A stretch of DNA of 64,000 nucleotides from Cocleimonas flava (GCF_004339015.1 NZ_SMFQ01000004.1:310001-374000); one strand, 5' to 3'; shown: positions 37,327-52,009, numbered from the stretch's first letter. A program made the numbers and translations. The notes: generated by a model from the letters alone, not told the origin.

Positions 37327-38160
37327 TTAGAGCGTTTCTTCCAAAAACGGCGCAGACTTAACAGCCTGATCAATCTTGAGTAGCATTTCTAGCAATTCAC
37401 GCATACGACCTGTTGGCCATGAATTTGGGCCATCACTTAAGGCTTCATCAGGGTTTGGATGTGACTCCATAAATACGCCGGAAACGCCTGCTGCTATAGC
37501 AGCTCTTGCTAACACTGGCACATGCTGACGTTCGCCATCAGATCTATCGCCTTTACCACCCGGCTGTTGTACAGAATGTGTTGCATCAAATACCACTGGG
37601 CAACCTGTTTCACGCATCGTCGCTAAACCGCGCATATCAGACACTAAAGTATTGTAACCAAAAGTGTATCCACGCTCGCACACCATGATCTGTTCGTTGC
37701 CCGTCGCTTTTGCTTTATCCACGACATTTTTCATATCCCAAGGTGCAGTAAATTGACCTTTTTTGATATTCACAGGTAATCCCTGTTTTGCCACATTTTG
37801 AATAAAGTTTGTTTGGCGACATAGTAGTGCCGGCGTTTGTAACACATCGACTACTGAAGCAACTTCATCCAGCGGCGTGTCTTCATGAACATCAGTAATG
37901 ATAGGCAAGCCAAGCTCAGTTTTTACTTTTTCGAGGATGCGTAAACCCTCTTCCATACCAGGACCACGATAGCCATTGATTGATGAGCGATTCGCTTTAT
38001 CAAATGACGCTTTGAATATATAAGGAATGCCTAGCTCGTCTGTCATTTCTTTTAAACTAGCCGCAATTTCCAGAGTTAGTTTTTCAGATTCGACAATGCA
38101 AGGGCCTGACAACAAGAAGAAAGGCTTATCTGGTCCAACGTCAAAATTACACAATTTCAT
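37327..38160 (-). CDS. kdsA: 3-deoxy-8-phosphooctulonate synthase
   Basis: KdsA makes KDO-8-phosphate from arabinose-5-phosphate and PEP, the first step to the lipopolysaccharide inner-core sugar. The 277 residues have [23 protein letters not shown] and GPGMEEGL near the start, and [19 protein letters not shown] plus [12 protein letters not shown] in the middle. It belongs to the metal-independent type judged by the Asn in FDKANRSS. It lies 23 bases after pyrG on the same strand, so the two are probably cotranscribed. Confidence 0.97.
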   Translation of the reverse strand: MKLCNFDVGPDKPFFLLSGPCIVESEKLTLEIAASLKEMTDELGIPYIFKASFDKANRSSINGYRGPGMEEGLRILEKVKTELGLPIITDVHEDTPLDEVASVVDVLQTPALLCRQTNFIQNVAKQGLPVNIKKGQFTAPWDMKNVVDKAKATGNEQIMVCERGYTFGYNTLVSDMRGLATMRETGCPVVFDATHSVQQPGGKGDRSDGERQHVPVLARAAIAAGVSGVFMESHPNPDEALSDGPNSWPTGRMRELLEMLLKIDQAVKSAPFLEETL

Positions 38161-38183
38161 ATTATTTCCTAGCTTACCTGGTA

Positions 38184-40258
<2,075 letters not shown>

Positions 40259-40963
40259 ATGAAAAAACGCGCTCCACAAAAAAAGAATCCCAATCTTCAT
40301 TTGCTCTGGCCAACTCCTATCCTGATTAAGAAATTCGGCCAACACCAAAAAGTAAATAAAGAGCTACTAGAACTGTTCGGCAAACATCGCAGCGCGCATC
40401 AAACAGTTAAGTCAGAGATGTATGCCAGCTCTGATGATATCTATGCACACTACAAGGATAATCCCGCGATTCAAAAACTGGTTAAATTCATTATGGACGG
40501 TGTTTTTGAGATAGCCAGTGAAGTGAATGCACCTTATTGGGGACAACCTAAAGACATTAATATCGAAATCACGGGATTATGGTTTCAAGTGGCTAATGGA
40601 CACACTTTTCATGAAACACACGTTCATGGAAACTGCGCTTGGTCTGGGGTCTATTATGTACAATCCGGAGATGCAGATAAATCAGCTGAGGATGTAGAGA
40701 AAGGCAAAATGCCGAACGGTGTTACCCGTTTTTATGGTCCTAACATGGAAGCGACTGCAGGCGGTCATGGCGAATTTGGCAATGTTTACTTACAAGACAC
40801 GCATTTTGACTCATACCCGGAAGATGGCAAACTGGTTGTTTTTCCGCCGCATATCAAACATATGCCTTTTCCTTATTCTGGTGAAGAAGATCGTGTCATT
40901 GTCTCTTTCCACGCACGAATTCATAACCCAGACGGATTTAAATATGGGTATACAAACGCTTAG
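40259..40963 (+). CDS. TIGR02466-type putative 2OG-Fe(II) oxygenase
   Basis: This 234-residue protein resembles the TIGR02466 family of predicted 2-oxoglutarate/Fe(II) oxygenases with a double-stranded beta-helix. The iron-binding His lies in HVHGN after ITGLWFQVANGHTFHETH. The second half carries VVFPPHIKHMPFPYSGEEDRVIVSFHARIHNPDG, whose His and Arg are typical of the family. The start at 40259 gives MKKRAPQKK; an in-frame ATG 32 codons earlier would add a tail unlike the family. Substrate unknown. It converges on a solute-binding-protein gene with 20 bp between the stops. Confidence 0.78.
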   Translation: MKKRAPQKKNPNLHLLWPTPILIKKFGQHQKVNKELLELFGKHRSAHQTVKSEMYASSDDIYAHYKDNPAIQKLVKFIMDGVFEIASEVNAPYWGQPKDINIEITGLWFQVANGHTFHETHVHGNCAWSGVYYVQSGDADKSAEDVEKGKMPNGVTRFYGPNMEATAGGHGEFGNVYLQDTHFDSYPEDGKLVVFPPHIKHMPFPYSGEEDRVIVSFHARIHNPDGFKYGYTNA

Positions 40964-40983
40964 AAATAATTGCTAAGCCACAG

Positions 40984-41781
40984 TTAAACTTTTTCAGGCA
41001 ACCAGGGTGGCAGTCTCACATCCCATTGTTTAAAAATTGCGCGTAATTCTCCGCTTTCGACAAGGGTCTTCATTCTTTTTTCGTAAATCTTTATTAACTC
41101 TCTGGATCTTTTAGAATTGTTGAATCTGGGGTATGTATCTATGGTATAGGCGACTTCTTTTCCAATATTGCTCATATCCGGGTTATTTTCTTTTATATAA
41201 TTATCAGTCGTTAGCGAGTCATCCAGAAAATAATCGACCCTGCCCGCCCTCAACAGTTCCCAACCCTGTTTTAACGTACCAATTTCACTCCATTCGACTT
41301 TTACATCAAGGTATTTGTGGAAACCATAACCATACATCCAGATAACTTTTTTGTTTTCAATCGATTTTTGACCGCTCCAGTCAAACTTGTTTTTATCAAA
41401 AAGAGCAAGTGTATAGCTCATGTTCATGGGTTGCTTAGGATAAATAAAATCAGACAACTGAGGTGTTAAATAGGCATTCACCATAAAATCATAGTGACCT
41501 GATTTTACCTCATGGGTAGCTCTCCTCCATGGCGCAATGATAAATTCTAGTTGAATGCCTTCAGGCTCATAGATTTTCCTGAAGAGATCAAAATATAATC
41601 CAGTGCCATCCTCATTGGTATATCTATCCCAGGAAGGCGTGATCATTTTGACGGTTTTTATAACAGCGCTGTTAACAGACTTGTCATCAGCAGTAAGTTC
41701 CAAGGCAACACTAGAGACAAGCGAAGTATGAATAAACTGGATAAAAATAAATAAAACAATATGGGAGAAACGTAGTTTCAT
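40984..41781 (-). CDS. Periplasmic solute-binding protein, family 3-like
   Basis: This 265-residue protein has an N-terminal signal sequence (about 1-24, ending near SSVA) and the two-lobed bacterial SBP family 3 layout: TGLYFDLFRKIYEPEGIQLEF, then APWRRATHEVKSGHYDFMVNAY, and a lobe II with AGRVDYFLDD. No permease or ATPase lies beside it, so it is probably an orphan binding protein of the type found in many Gammaproteobacteria, where some feed signalling rather than transport. Ligand unknown; amino acids are usual for the family. Confidence 0.8.
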   Translation of the reverse strand: MKLRFSHIVLFIFIQFIHTSLVSSVALELTADDKSVNSAVIKTVKMITPSWDRYTNEDGTGLYFDLFRKIYEPEGIQLEFIIAPWRRATHEVKSGHYDFMVNAYLTPQLSDFIYPKQPMNMSYTLALFDKNKFDWSGQKSIENKKVIWMYGYGFHKYLDVKVEWSEIGTLKQGWELLRAGRVDYFLDDSLTTDNYIKENNPDMSNIGKEVAYTIDTYPRFNNSKRSRELIKIYEKRMKTLVESGELRAIFKQWDVRLPPWLPEKV

Positions 41782-41939
41782 TTAACACTCTTGACTCATA
41801 GTAGGAATATAAAATGCTGTAAAAAATTTATTTTATAATCTTTGAACAACATTTTCTATTTTTACCAGAGATTTAATGGCTTTTATGACAGATAAATCAA
41901 TAACTAAGAAGTTATTAGTAAGATAATCAGGTCTTAAGG

Positions 41940-42260
41940 TTAATTTAAAACAAAAGCAATCGCATAGACCACTAAGCCAATGACAATTGTTTTAAACGTA
42001 TGCTTAGTCACCCATGCCGTAATGACAGCAGCTACCAAGGCATACAAATAAGGATTAGTAAAAGCCAAATCCAGTTCCCCCTCATGAACCAGACTTGTTT
42101 GTGAAATAATCGCGGTAAGCACGGCAATAGGAACAAACTCTAATGCACGCCCCAACAAAGGTGGTATTTTAAATTTTCCCGCCATGGCGATTGGTAGATA
42201 TCTGGGGATAAATGTTAGCGCCATCATGCCAATAATTAGCAACCATTCATTCATTCGCAT
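41940..42260 (-). CDS. azlD: Branched-chain amino acid exporter small subunit
   Basis: AzlD is the small partner of AzlC in LIV-E type amino acid export. The 106 residues contain about four hydrophobic helices, and TFIPRYLPIAMAGKFKIPPLLGRALEFVPIAVLTAII is the family hallmark (split here by charged turns). Its start overlaps the azlC stop by 14 bases; a second ATG two codons in is also possible. Translation is coupled to azlC. Confidence 0.9.
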   Translation of the reverse strand: MRMNEWLLIIGMMALTFIPRYLPIAMAGKFKIPPLLGRALEFVPIAVLTAIISQTSLVHEGELDLAFTNPYLYALVAAVITAWVTKHTFKTIVIGLVVYAIAFVLN

Positions 42261-42996
42261 TGTCCTTGTTAGGTCCTATTTCCACACTATCGTGCACGAC
42301 TTTTGCATACTCATCGCGAGACAAAAACAACCCCACTAAAATCGCCAACAAAGATGAGAACAACAAGCCTGTTTGATGCGGCCAGCTAAACGTCAGCAAT
42401 GCAGAAATAAACGCCGTTCCCGCACACGCCCACTGTGCTTTGTTTTGCAAAATTGGCACAACAATACCCACAAAAGCCACCACCATGGCAACATCCAAAC
42501 CCCACTTTGTAAGATCTGGGACCTGTTGCCCAAGAAACACGCCAATCAAGGTGCAGCATTGCCAATTAAAATACATGGCAAAAGCGGCACCTAAATAATA
42601 TCGGTGAAAATGTGCCATTTTGGGTTCATCTAGCAATCGCTTACTCAAGGTTGCATAAGCTTCATCAGTTAACCAAAACGACATAATTAAGCGCAACTTT
42701 TGTGGTAGTTCACCCACTAAAGGCATCATACTAATCGAGTACAACATGTGCCTGAGATTAACGATAAATACTGTCAGTAAAATAACAGGTAAGGCTGCAC
42801 CTACACCGACTAATGTTGCCGCTACAAATTGTGAAGAGCCAGCGAAAACGAACAGCGACATGCCAATAGTTGCCAGAGTAGAAAGCCCATTTGCCTGGGC
42901 CAATGCACCATAGACAATACCAAAAGGTGCGGCAGCTATGAGTAACGGAATGATATCCCGCGCACCTTGCCAAAATAATTTCTTGGTTTCTTTCAT
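42247..42996 (-). CDS. azlC: Branched-chain amino acid exporter large subunit
   Basis: AzlC is the larger membrane subunit of the branched-chain amino acid exporter (YgaZ type). The 249 residues have about seven or eight helices, with GARDIIPLLIAAAPFGIVYG and FAGSSQFVAATL in the first half. A start at TTG 43032 would add 12 residues; I prefer the ATG at 42996, which gives the usual MKETKKLFWQ N-terminus, though neither has a good ribosome-binding site. It overlaps azlD. The gap upstream holds long repeat copy 12. Confidence 0.88.
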   Translation of the reverse strand: MKETKKLFWQGARDIIPLLIAAAPFGIVYGALAQANGLSTLATIGMSLFVFAGSSQFVAATLVGVGAALPVILLTVFIVNLRHMLYSISMMPLVGELPQKLRLIMSFWLTDEAYATLSKRLLDEPKMAHFHRYYLGAAFAMYFNWQCCTLIGVFLGQQVPDLTKWGLDVAMVVAFVGIVVPILQNKAQWACAGTAFISALLTFSWPHQTGLLFSSLLAILVGLFLSRDEYAKVVHDSVEIGPNKDNANE

Positions 42997-43080
42997 AGAG
43001 CGCAAGTGTAGTGCATGAGAACGATTCAACAAGGTACAATTTTAATTTTTTTGATTCTGACAGTTCAATCTTAAATAGCT

Positions 43081-43166
43081 AAGCCACCCCCCACCTTTGA
43101 ATGATATTAGGTTTTTGTTGTTTGAAAACGAAAATAGAATTTATGCTTTGCGGGGGCTCTTTTTTA
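43081..43166 (+). repeat. CACCCCCCTACTT-family repeat, copy 12, long variant
   Basis: It starts AAGCCACCCCCCACCTTTG with the core slightly changed, continues with GAATGATATTAGG and an insert of about 50 bases, and ends GGGGGCTC with six T. It aligns over its whole length with copy 5 (17862-17946). It lies in a divergent gap, 70 bases upstream of the DUF1330 gene. Confidence 0.82.
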
Positions 43167-43236
43167 ACAATCATGAAAAATAATCAGATTTTTAGACTAG
43201 AATCTCCTAAACAATTAAATAAAGACGAGGTTGAGG

Positions 43237-43551
43237 ATGGCAGATGTACCTGTATATATGGTGGTGAATTTACATATCACTGATAAAGATGAATACCGAA
43301 AATATGAGAAAAGTTTTTTCCCTATTCTGAAAAAATATGGCGGAGAGTTTTTAACCTATGATGATTCTGCAGAAACGCTAGAAGGCACTATACCTCGCGA
43401 AGGGCGCATGATTCTTTTCACTTTTCCCTCAGAACAAGCTGCCAAAGACTGGTACGCCGATGCGGATTATCAGGCAATTTCTGAACATCGCCGTGCGGGT
43501 ACCAATATGGAATTTTTAACGATGGTTAAGGGTTTACCACCTCGCGATTAA
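43237..43551 (+). CDS. DUF1330 protein
   Basis: This is a small cytoplasmic protein of about 104 residues with a ferredoxin-like dimeric alpha-beta barrel, the DUF1330 family. It has VYMVVNLHITDKDEYRKYEK, then FPSEQAAKDWYADADYQAISEHRRAGT, which is the family's most conserved block. The start is ATG at 43237 after GAGGTTGAGG; an in-frame TTG two codons before is less likely. Function is unknown. Repeat copy 13 follows 26 bases after the stop. Confidence 0.85.
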   Translation: MADVPVYMVVNLHITDKDEYRKYEKSFFPILKKYGGEFLTYDDSAETLEGTIPREGRMILFTFPSEQAAKDWYADADYQAISEHRRAGTNMEFLTMVKGLPPRD

Positions 43552-43577
43552 ACACACTGCTTGATGAAAAATAAAAT

Positions 43578-43610
43578 GGTCACCCCCCTACTTATAGGGG
43601 GTTTTAGTTT
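43578..43610 (+). repeat. CACCCCCCTACTT-family repeat, copy 13, 3' of DUF1330
   Basis: Here ACCCCC pairs perfectly with GGGGGT around CTACTTATA and a T-run follows, so this copy is a normal intrinsic terminator. Orientation matches the gene it follows. Confidence 0.9.
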
Positions 43611-43635
43611 ATATCGACGCTACATTTATATTGCT

Positions 43636-44307
43636 TCAAAGCAGTCCACGCTCAGCAAATGAAACAATGTCATCACCAATAATAAAGTGATCGAGCACAC
43701 GAACATCTATCAGCTGGAGCGCATCTTTAAGTTTTTGGGTAATGAGATTATCGCTTTGACTGGGTTCAGCCACACCTGAAGGGTGATTATGCGCGAGTAC
43801 AATTGCAGCAGCATTATGATGCAATACCCGTCTAATCACTTCTCTAGGGTGAACACTAGCTGCATCAATCGTGTCTCTAAACAGCTCTTCGTATTCAATG
43901 ACTCGATGTTTATTGTCCAGAAACAAACAGGCAAAAACTTCGAACGGATATTGCTGAAGGCGAGACTGTAAGTACTTTTTAACATCGCTGACATTGCTCA
44001 TCGCATCGCCGCGATGAATTTTTTCTTCAAGGTAACGACGGCTCATCTCGACTACTGCCTGCATTTGTACAAACTTTGCCTGACCTAGTCCTTTCCCCTG
44101 ACAAAAACTTTTTTCATCAGCACTCAATAGTGGACTTAAACCACCACTTTCGGCGAGCAAGTCGCGAGCAAGATCGACTGCTGTTTTTCCTTTTATCCCC
44201 GTACGTAAAAATATCGCTAACAACTCAGCATCTGTTAATGCAGCAGCTCCTTTAACCAGTAATTTTTCACGAGGTCTATCTTCTACAGCCCAATCAGTTA
44301 TTGCCAT
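43636..44307 (-). CDS. radC: RadC-family JAB-domain protein
   Basis: RadC (YicR) is a 223-residue protein with an N-terminal helix-hairpin-helix region ([37 protein letters not shown], split by charged turns) and a C-terminal MPN/JAB metal-binding domain. The zinc-binding motif is intact in [18 protein letters not shown] (H-x-H-x10-D). Its cellular role is disputed; radiation repair is not supported. It is divergent from coaBC, as in many Gammaproteobacteria. Confidence 0.95.
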   Translation of the reverse strand: MAITDWAVEDRPREKLLVKGAAALTDAELLAIFLRTGIKGKTAVDLARDLLAESGGLSPLLSADEKSFCQGKGLGQAKFVQMQAVVEMSRRYLEEKIHRGDAMSNVSDVKKYLQSRLQQYPFEVFACLFLDNKHRVIEYEELFRDTIDAASVHPREVIRRVLHHNAAAIVLAHNHPSGVAEPSQSDNLITQKLKDALQLIDVRVLDHFIIGDDIVSFAERGLL

Positions 44308-44408
44308 AAGTACGGGGGTATCCTTTTACTTTGCGTATTAAACGAATCAAGACAAATAAATGAATTCAATTCATCTCGTCATGTAACATGCAAAATTCTC
44401 AGGTAATT

Positions 44409-44417
44409 TGGTATAAT
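44409..44417 (+). promoter_or_regulatory. Extended -10 promoter of coaBC
   Basis: TGGTATAAT is a perfect extended -10 box. Transcription would begin about 7 bases after it, near 44424, only about 4 bases before the coaBC start codon. No ribosome-binding site fits in that leader. Confidence 0.6.
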
Positions 44418-44427
44418 TAGCGTAATT

Positions 44428-45651
44428 ATGTCATTTATAACGAATAAACAAATACTTATAGGGATAAGCGGTGGTATTGCCGCTTATAAAACTGCTGAAT
44501 TAGCGCGCCAGCTAATCAAAAATGGGGCTGACGTCAGGGTGTGCATGACAAAGGCAGCCTGCGAATTCATCACGCCACTCACACTTCAAGCACTCAGCGG
44601 CAATCCTGTGCATACTGACTTGTTAGATGTCGATGCAGAAGCCGGAATGGGTCATATTGAACTCGCACGCTGGGCTGATCTCATTATGATCGCTCCCGCC
44701 AGTGCAGATTTCATGGCGCGCATTACCCACGGTCATGCCAATGATTTGCTCTCCACGATTTGTCTGGCGACCGATGCGCCAATTCATCTGGCGCCAGCAA
44801 TGAATCGATTAATGTGGGCGAATGCAGCAACTCAACATAATGCTCAGACTTTACAATCACGCGGCATTACTTTACACGGACCGGCTGAAGGCGAACAGGC
44901 TTGTGGTGAAACTGGCGCTGGTCGTATGCTAGAACCGCAACAGCTAACTGATGTTTTGCTCTCCTTAGAAAATATAGAAGATCCAAAAGACCTAACGGAA
45001 AAGCCCCTTGCTGGTAAAACCGTTTTATTAACAGCTGGCCCTACTCGTGAAGCCATTGACCCTGTGCGTTACATAACTAACCGGAGCTCGGGAAAGATGG
45101 GTTATGCCATCGCCAGCGCTGCACAGAACATGGGAGCAAAGGTTATTCTGGTATCAGGTCCTGTTGCTTTAGAAGCGCCAAATGGAGTGGAAAGACATTT
45201 AGTCGAGTCTGCAAAAGAAATGCATGCGAAAACATTATCGCTGGCAGATAAGGCAGATATTTTTATCGCGACCGCTGCTGTGGCAGATTATTCACCTGCC
45301 AATATAGCCGATCAGAAAATCAAAAAATCTGAAGATGATTTATCGTTAAAACTGGCTTACAACCCTGACATTTTATTTGATGTATCTCATCAATTCCCTA
45401 ATCTATTTAGTGTAGGCTTTGCTGCAGAAACCGAGCATTTAGTTGAGCATGCAAAAGCAAAAATGCAACGTAAGAAACTGGATATGATTGTTGCGAATCA
45501 TGTCGGTGCAAACAAAGCATTCGACAAGGACACCAATCAGGTAGAAATTATTGTAAAAGATGGTGACCACGACAAGCAGATTTCTATTCCTGAAATGGAC
45601 AAGTCAGAATTAGCATTCAAAATCATGAATGTGATTGCAGAAAATGCTTAA
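44428..45651 (+). CDS. coaBC: Bifunctional phosphopantothenoylcysteine decarboxylase/synthetase
   Basis: CoaBC (Dfp) joins cysteine to phosphopantothenate with CTP and decarboxylates the product, two steps of coenzyme A synthesis. The 407 residues have the flavin-binding decarboxylase (about 1-190), with ISGGIAAYKTAELARQL, the active-site His in MGHIELARWAD and APAMNRLMW. The synthetase part (about 200-405) has TAGPTREAIDPVRYITNRSSGKMG and ATAAVADYSP. The start fits the family exactly, but its promoter box lies so close that the mRNA may be leaderless. Dut follows 104 bp later. Confidence 0.97.
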   Translation: MSFITNKQILIGISGGIAAYKTAELARQLIKNGADVRVCMTKAACEFITPLTLQALSGNPVHTDLLDVDAEAGMGHIELARWADLIMIAPASADFMARITHGHANDLLSTICLATDAPIHLAPAMNRLMWANAATQHNAQTLQSRGITLHGPAEGEQACGETGAGRMLEPQQLTDVLLSLENIEDPKDLTEKPLAGKTVLLTAGPTREAIDPVRYITNRSSGKMGYAIASAAQNMGAKVILVSGPVALEAPNGVERHLVESAKEMHAKTLSLADKADIFIATAAVADYSPANIADQKIKKSEDDLSLKLAYNPDILFDVSHQFPNLFSVGFAAETEHLVEHAKAKMQRKKLDMIVANHVGANKAFDKDTNQVEIIVKDGDHDKQISIPEMDKSELAFKIMNVIAENA

Positions 45652-45755
45652 CCTTATTTAACTATCGTTAAAGTTTTATTAAACCAATTTTTAATTTTCG
45701 ACACTAAGCTTTACAAACATGTCGAAAAGCATGCAAACAAGGGCTAAACACAAAA

Positions 45756-46223
45756 ATGCACGAACCAAATTATATCGTAGACTATAAAATTCTTGATGAT
45801 CGTATCGGAGATACAATCCCTTTACCTTCATACGCAACATTGGGCTCTGCAGGAATGGACTTAAGAGCCTGTATAGACGAAGCGTTAGTGGTTAAACCTG
45901 GCGATACGCATTTAATTCCAACCGGTATAGCCATTCATATCGAAGATCCAACGCTGGCTGCAACCATTTTACCGCGCTCTGGTCTGGGTCATAAACACGG
46001 CATCGTATTAGGCAACTTAGTGGGTCTAATTGACTCTGATTACCAAGGTCAACTTTTTATATCTTGCTGGAATCGTGGTGACACCGAATACACCATCGAA
46101 TCTGGAGACCGCATTGCGCAATTAGTAATAATTCCCGTGATTCAGGCAAAACTAAATCTGGTTGAGTCTTTTGACGATAGCGAACGAGGAACTGGTGGCT
46201 TTGGACACTCTGGTCAAAAATAA
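45756..46223 (+). CDS. dut: dUTP diphosphatase
   Basis: Dut splits dUTP to dUMP and pyrophosphate, keeping uracil out of DNA. The 155 residues carry all five motifs, including [47 protein letters not shown] and the C-terminal [11 protein letters not shown] loop. It belongs to the Pseudomonas-like coaBC-dut-algC-argB set. The last 10 codons overlap the start of algC. Confidence 0.97.
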   Translation: MHEPNYIVDYKILDDRIGDTIPLPSYATLGSAGMDLRACIDEALVVKPGDTHLIPTGIAIHIEDPTLAATILPRSGLGHKHGIVLGNLVGLIDSDYQGQLFISCWNRGDTEYTIESGDRIAQLVIIPVIQAKLNLVESFDDSERGTGGFGHSGQK

Positions 46224-47616
46224 CGAAATCAATAAAGACATTTTCAAAGCCTATGACATTCGCGGTCAAATAGGCAAAGAATGGTGTTCAGGAAATAATT
46301 TTCATGACGCCTTTCTGATTGGACAAGCAATTGGCAATCAACTTTTAGAATTTGATTCACCCAATATCATCATAGGCCGAGATGGCAGACTATCCAGCGA
46401 AGCTATCGCCCAACAATTAATCAAAGGCCTTCTAGGCTCTGGCTGCAATGTTATTGATATAGGTTTAACGGCAACACCTGTTGTCTATTTTTGCTTAAAC
46501 CAACTTGATATTACCAATGCTATTATGATCACTGGCAGTCATAGCCCATCTGATCATAACGGTATAAAAATCGTTTACGACTCTCACCCCTTATCCACTG
46601 CAGCGATTGAGTCTTTGTATGTTGATATTACTGAAAACGATTACCCAATAGTCACTCCAGGAAAGCTGAAAACATTCGAATCAGCCAATGATCAATACCA
46701 GCAGGCGATCAGCGAAGATATATCAATCCAGCGAAAACTGCGAGTTGGGATTGATTCAAGCAATGGCGCCACCTCGCTATTTTCTGAGAATCTTTTTAAT
46801 AATTTGGGCTGTGACGTCTACCCCCTATTTTGTGAATTGGATGGAACATTTCCCAATCACTCGCCTGACCCTACGACACCTGAAAATCTTACCTATTTAA
46901 TTCAACACGTTAAAGAAAACAATCTCGATGTTGGTATTGCCTTTGACGGAGATGGTGATCGCATGATTGCTGTAGATAATCTGGGCAATATTTTATGGCC
47001 GGATAGAATCATGATTTTGCTGGCACAACATATCCTTCAATCTTTTCCGGGTAGTCGCATAGCCTACGAAATCAAGTGTAGTTATTTACTCCCCAAAGCC
47101 ATTCGTAAAGCCGGTGGGCAAGCAGCAATTTGTGCTAATGGCCACTCAAAAATAAAACTTGAGATGAAGCGTTTAAATGCGATTATGGGTGGGGAATTTA
47201 GTGGGCACATTATTCTACGCGATCGCTGGAATGATTTTGATGACGCTCCTTATGTGGCAGCCCGACTTCTAGAAATTCTATCAAATACCACACAAAGCAG
47301 CGCTGAAGTATTTGCTGAAATCCCTAATCAATTTGCTACAGAAGAATACAAACTTAAATTTTCTAATTGCGCTGAATCAAATGCGCTAATTAAAAAGTTT
47401 ATTCAACATGCATCTTTTCCCGGTGCTGAACTCAATCTTATTGATGGCCTAAGAGTCGAATATGAGGACGCCTGGGCTTTCATTCACGCCTCAAATACCA
47501 GTTCCAGTATTGGTTTGCGTTTCGAAGGCGCGACCGAACAAAGATTACTTGAAATAAAAAACCAATTTAGAACAGTATTTACGCTGATTGAATATCACCA
47601 TCCCCTGCCTTTTTAG
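46195..47616 (+). CDS. algC: Phosphomannomutase/phosphoglucomutase
   Basis: This alpha-D-phosphohexomutase interconverts 1- and 6-phosphates of mannose and glucose for exopolysaccharide and lipopolysaccharide precursors. Four domains are seen: [14 protein letters not shown] at the front, the phosphoserine in [16 protein letters not shown], the Mg-binding DGDGDR (domain 2), the sugar-binding GGEFSGHI (domain 3), and [16 protein letters not shown] at the end. The phosphoserine loop has SHSPSD rather than the usual SHNPPD. No ATG fits. GTG at 46195 (GAGGA 4 bases before) or TTG at 46201 are the best starts; both overlap dut. ArgB follows. Confidence 0.9.
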   Translation: MALDTLVKNNEINKDIFKAYDIRGQIGKEWCSGNNFHDAFLIGQAIGNQLLEFDSPNIIIGRDGRLSSEAIAQQLIKGLLGSGCNVIDIGLTATPVVYFCLNQLDITNAIMITGSHSPSDHNGIKIVYDSHPLSTAAIESLYVDITENDYPIVTPGKLKTFESANDQYQQAISEDISIQRKLRVGIDSSNGATSLFSENLFNNLGCDVYPLFCELDGTFPNHSPDPTTPENLTYLIQHVKENNLDVGIAFDGDGDRMIAVDNLGNILWPDRIMILLAQHILQSFPGSRIAYEIKCSYLLPKAIRKAGGQAAICANGHSKIKLEMKRLNAIMGGEFSGHIILRDRWNDFDDAPYVAARLLEILSNTTQSSAEVFAEIPNQFATEEYKLKFSNCAESNALIKKFIQHASFPGAELNLIDGLRVEYEDAWAFIHASNTSSSIGLRFEGATEQRLLEIKNQFRTVFTLIEYHHPLPF

Positions 47617-47686
47617 TTATAATCCCGATCTATTAATACCTTCCCGTACTGTAGATACATTTCAACAGTATTTAGAAATGATTTAA

Positions 47687-48595
<909 letters not shown>

Positions 48596-48636
48596 GTTAA
48601 CAACAGTTATATGCCAGCAAAGACCTTTTTGATTGA

Positions 48637-49002
48637 TTACCTGGGAGGTCTATCTGAAATCAACTTTGCTTCAGGCACTGACTCGATTATCGCGCTAACA
48701 ATATCGAGTATTACACCTTTAACTGGACGAACTGATATCCAGAGTAGATTCATTTTAAGGTTTAAATCCGCAAAAACGACCACTTCCTGATAACGATGTA
48801 AAACAGCGTTTAGTTTATCTAGTGTTTGTTTTTGATGATCAGAGGATGCCGCTTTTAACCTAGGAATCATAATCATGAAATCCCCCAGATAATTCCCATA
48901 TTCATCTTTTGTGGGAACACGTTTCCATAACGGTGAATTAGGCTTTAACTCTAACGTTTGTTTGAGATTATGCTGCTGTTTATGATTAAGCGAATTGCTC
49001 AT
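48637..49002 (-). CDS. Conserved-looking protein of unknown function, 121 aa
   Basis: I do not recognise this family. The 121 residues have no signal peptide or membrane helix. The middle has a hydrophobic strand pattern (EVVVFADLNLKMNLLWISVRP) followed by an amphipathic helix (GVILDIVSAIIESVP), suggesting a small alpha-beta domain. A WKRVPTKDEYGNYLGDFMIM segment before it is also strand-like. The gene lies downstream of iscR on the minus strand but beyond a hairpin at 49104-49136, so cotranscription is uncertain, and it is convergent with argB. Confidence 0.6.
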   Translation of the reverse strand: MSNSLNHKQQHNLKQTLELKPNSPLWKRVPTKDEYGNYLGDFMIMIPRLKAASSDHQKQTLDKLNAVLHRYQEVVVFADLNLKMNLLWISVRPVKGVILDIVSAIIESVPEAKLISDRPPR

Positions 49003-49103
49003 ATATTTAGTATAAAAGCAGATTAGTTTAATTTCAGAAGTTTTTTGAAGAACTCAAAAGAATATGTATTTAACCAGGATTAATGGGTTAACCACATAAA
49101 GAC

Positions 49104-49136
49104 CAATGCATCGCGACTACTAATCGAGATGCATTG
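49104..49136. terminator. Hairpin 3' of iscR
   Basis: CAATGCATC and GATGCATTG pair perfectly around a 15-base loop. It lies 33 bases after the iscR stop; no T-run follows, so it may be a weak or Rho-assisted terminator, or an mRNA end stabiliser. Confidence 0.5.
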
Positions 49137-49168
49137 TTGTATATTGTATATTATGGATTAAGACAGGC

Positions 49169-49651
49169 TTAACTTGCCTTTGAAACAGGCGGGAACATAT
49201 TAGCAATACGACTTGCTGTCGAATCCATTCTTCGTGAAATTTTACGCACTTCAGGATCTTTTATAAATTCCGACAAGCTAATTCCATCGAGAAACTCGTA
49301 GAGTCTTTCGCTCAAATCATTCCATAAATGATGGGTTAGACAACGCTCACCTTTATTGCAATCAAGATTTCCTTTGCAACGTGTGCTATCAATAGATTCA
49401 TCAACAGCGACGACAATATCTGCAACACTGATTTGGTTAGCGGGTTTACCTAAACGATATCCGCCACCTGGGCCGCGTACACCTTCAACCAGACCTGTCT
49501 GTCGAAGCTTGGCAAAAAGTTGCTCTAAATAAGAAAGTGATATTCCCTGGCAGTTTGAGATGTCGGCTAATGTCACAGGGCCATCCCTGTCGTGGATAGC
49601 CAAATCCATCATTGCGGTAACTGCATAACGCCCTTTTGTTGATAATTTCAT
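49169..49651 (-). CDS. iscR: Iron-sulfur cluster regulator IscR (Rrf2 family), not next to isc genes
   Basis: This 160-residue Rrf2-family repressor senses [2Fe-2S] supply. The winged helix is at about 1-80 (KGRYAVTAMMDLAIHD, then ISLSYLEQLFAKLRQTGLVEGVRGPGGGYRLGK). The cluster ligands CKGNLDCNKGERCLTH have the exact C-x5-C-x5-C-x2-H spacing of IscR. The C-terminal part is WNDLSERLYEFLDGISL. Unlike the usual arrangement, no iscS or iscU follows: the next minus-strand gene is an unknown one behind a hairpin. A good promoter and an IscR-type box lie just upstream, pointing to autoregulation. Confidence 0.93.
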   Translation of the reverse strand: MKLSTKGRYAVTAMMDLAIHDRDGPVTLADISNCQGISLSYLEQLFAKLRQTGLVEGVRGPGGGYRLGKPANQISVADIVVAVDESIDSTRCKGNLDCNKGERCLTHHLWNDLSERLYEFLDGISLSEFIKDPEVRKISRRMDSTASRIANMFPPVSKAS

Positions 49652-49720
49652 GTCGATCTCCGGGTTGGTGTAGGACCTTAACGTCAGAAAGACTGCAAGA
49701 GATGCATTCGAATTGCACTA

Positions 49721-49745
49721 ATACCCTACTAATTTACTAAGGATT
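49721..49745. promoter_or_regulatory. Candidate type 1 IscR-binding site upstream of iscR
   Basis: On the plus strand ATACCCTACTAATTTACTAA followed by GGATT matches the type 1 IscR consensus (ATASYYGACTRWWWYAGTCRRSTAT) at about 20 of 25 positions by eye. It overlaps the downstream edge of the iscR -10 box. Confidence 0.6.
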
Positions 49746-49770
49746 TTAAACAACCAAGGATTTTTGTCAA
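49743..49770 (-). promoter_or_regulatory. Sigma70-type promoter of iscR
   Basis: Minus-strand TTGACA (49770-49765) and TAAAAT (49748-49743) are 16 bases apart. The predicted start of transcription falls inside the IscR-like box, as expected for a repressed promoter. Confidence 0.68.
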
Positions 49771-49865
49771 GTATTAGCGCTGACCATTTACGCAATTAAT
49801 TTGATCTACTAATCAATTAATTTTCTGGATTAATTCAATATTATTAAATAAAAACTGTTTTTATG

Positions 49866-52009
<2,144 letters not shown>

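Noticed and set aside
43000-43032. TTG start for azlC giving 12 more residues
   Set aside because: No ribosome-binding site and an N-terminus unlike the family; the ATG at 42996 was kept.
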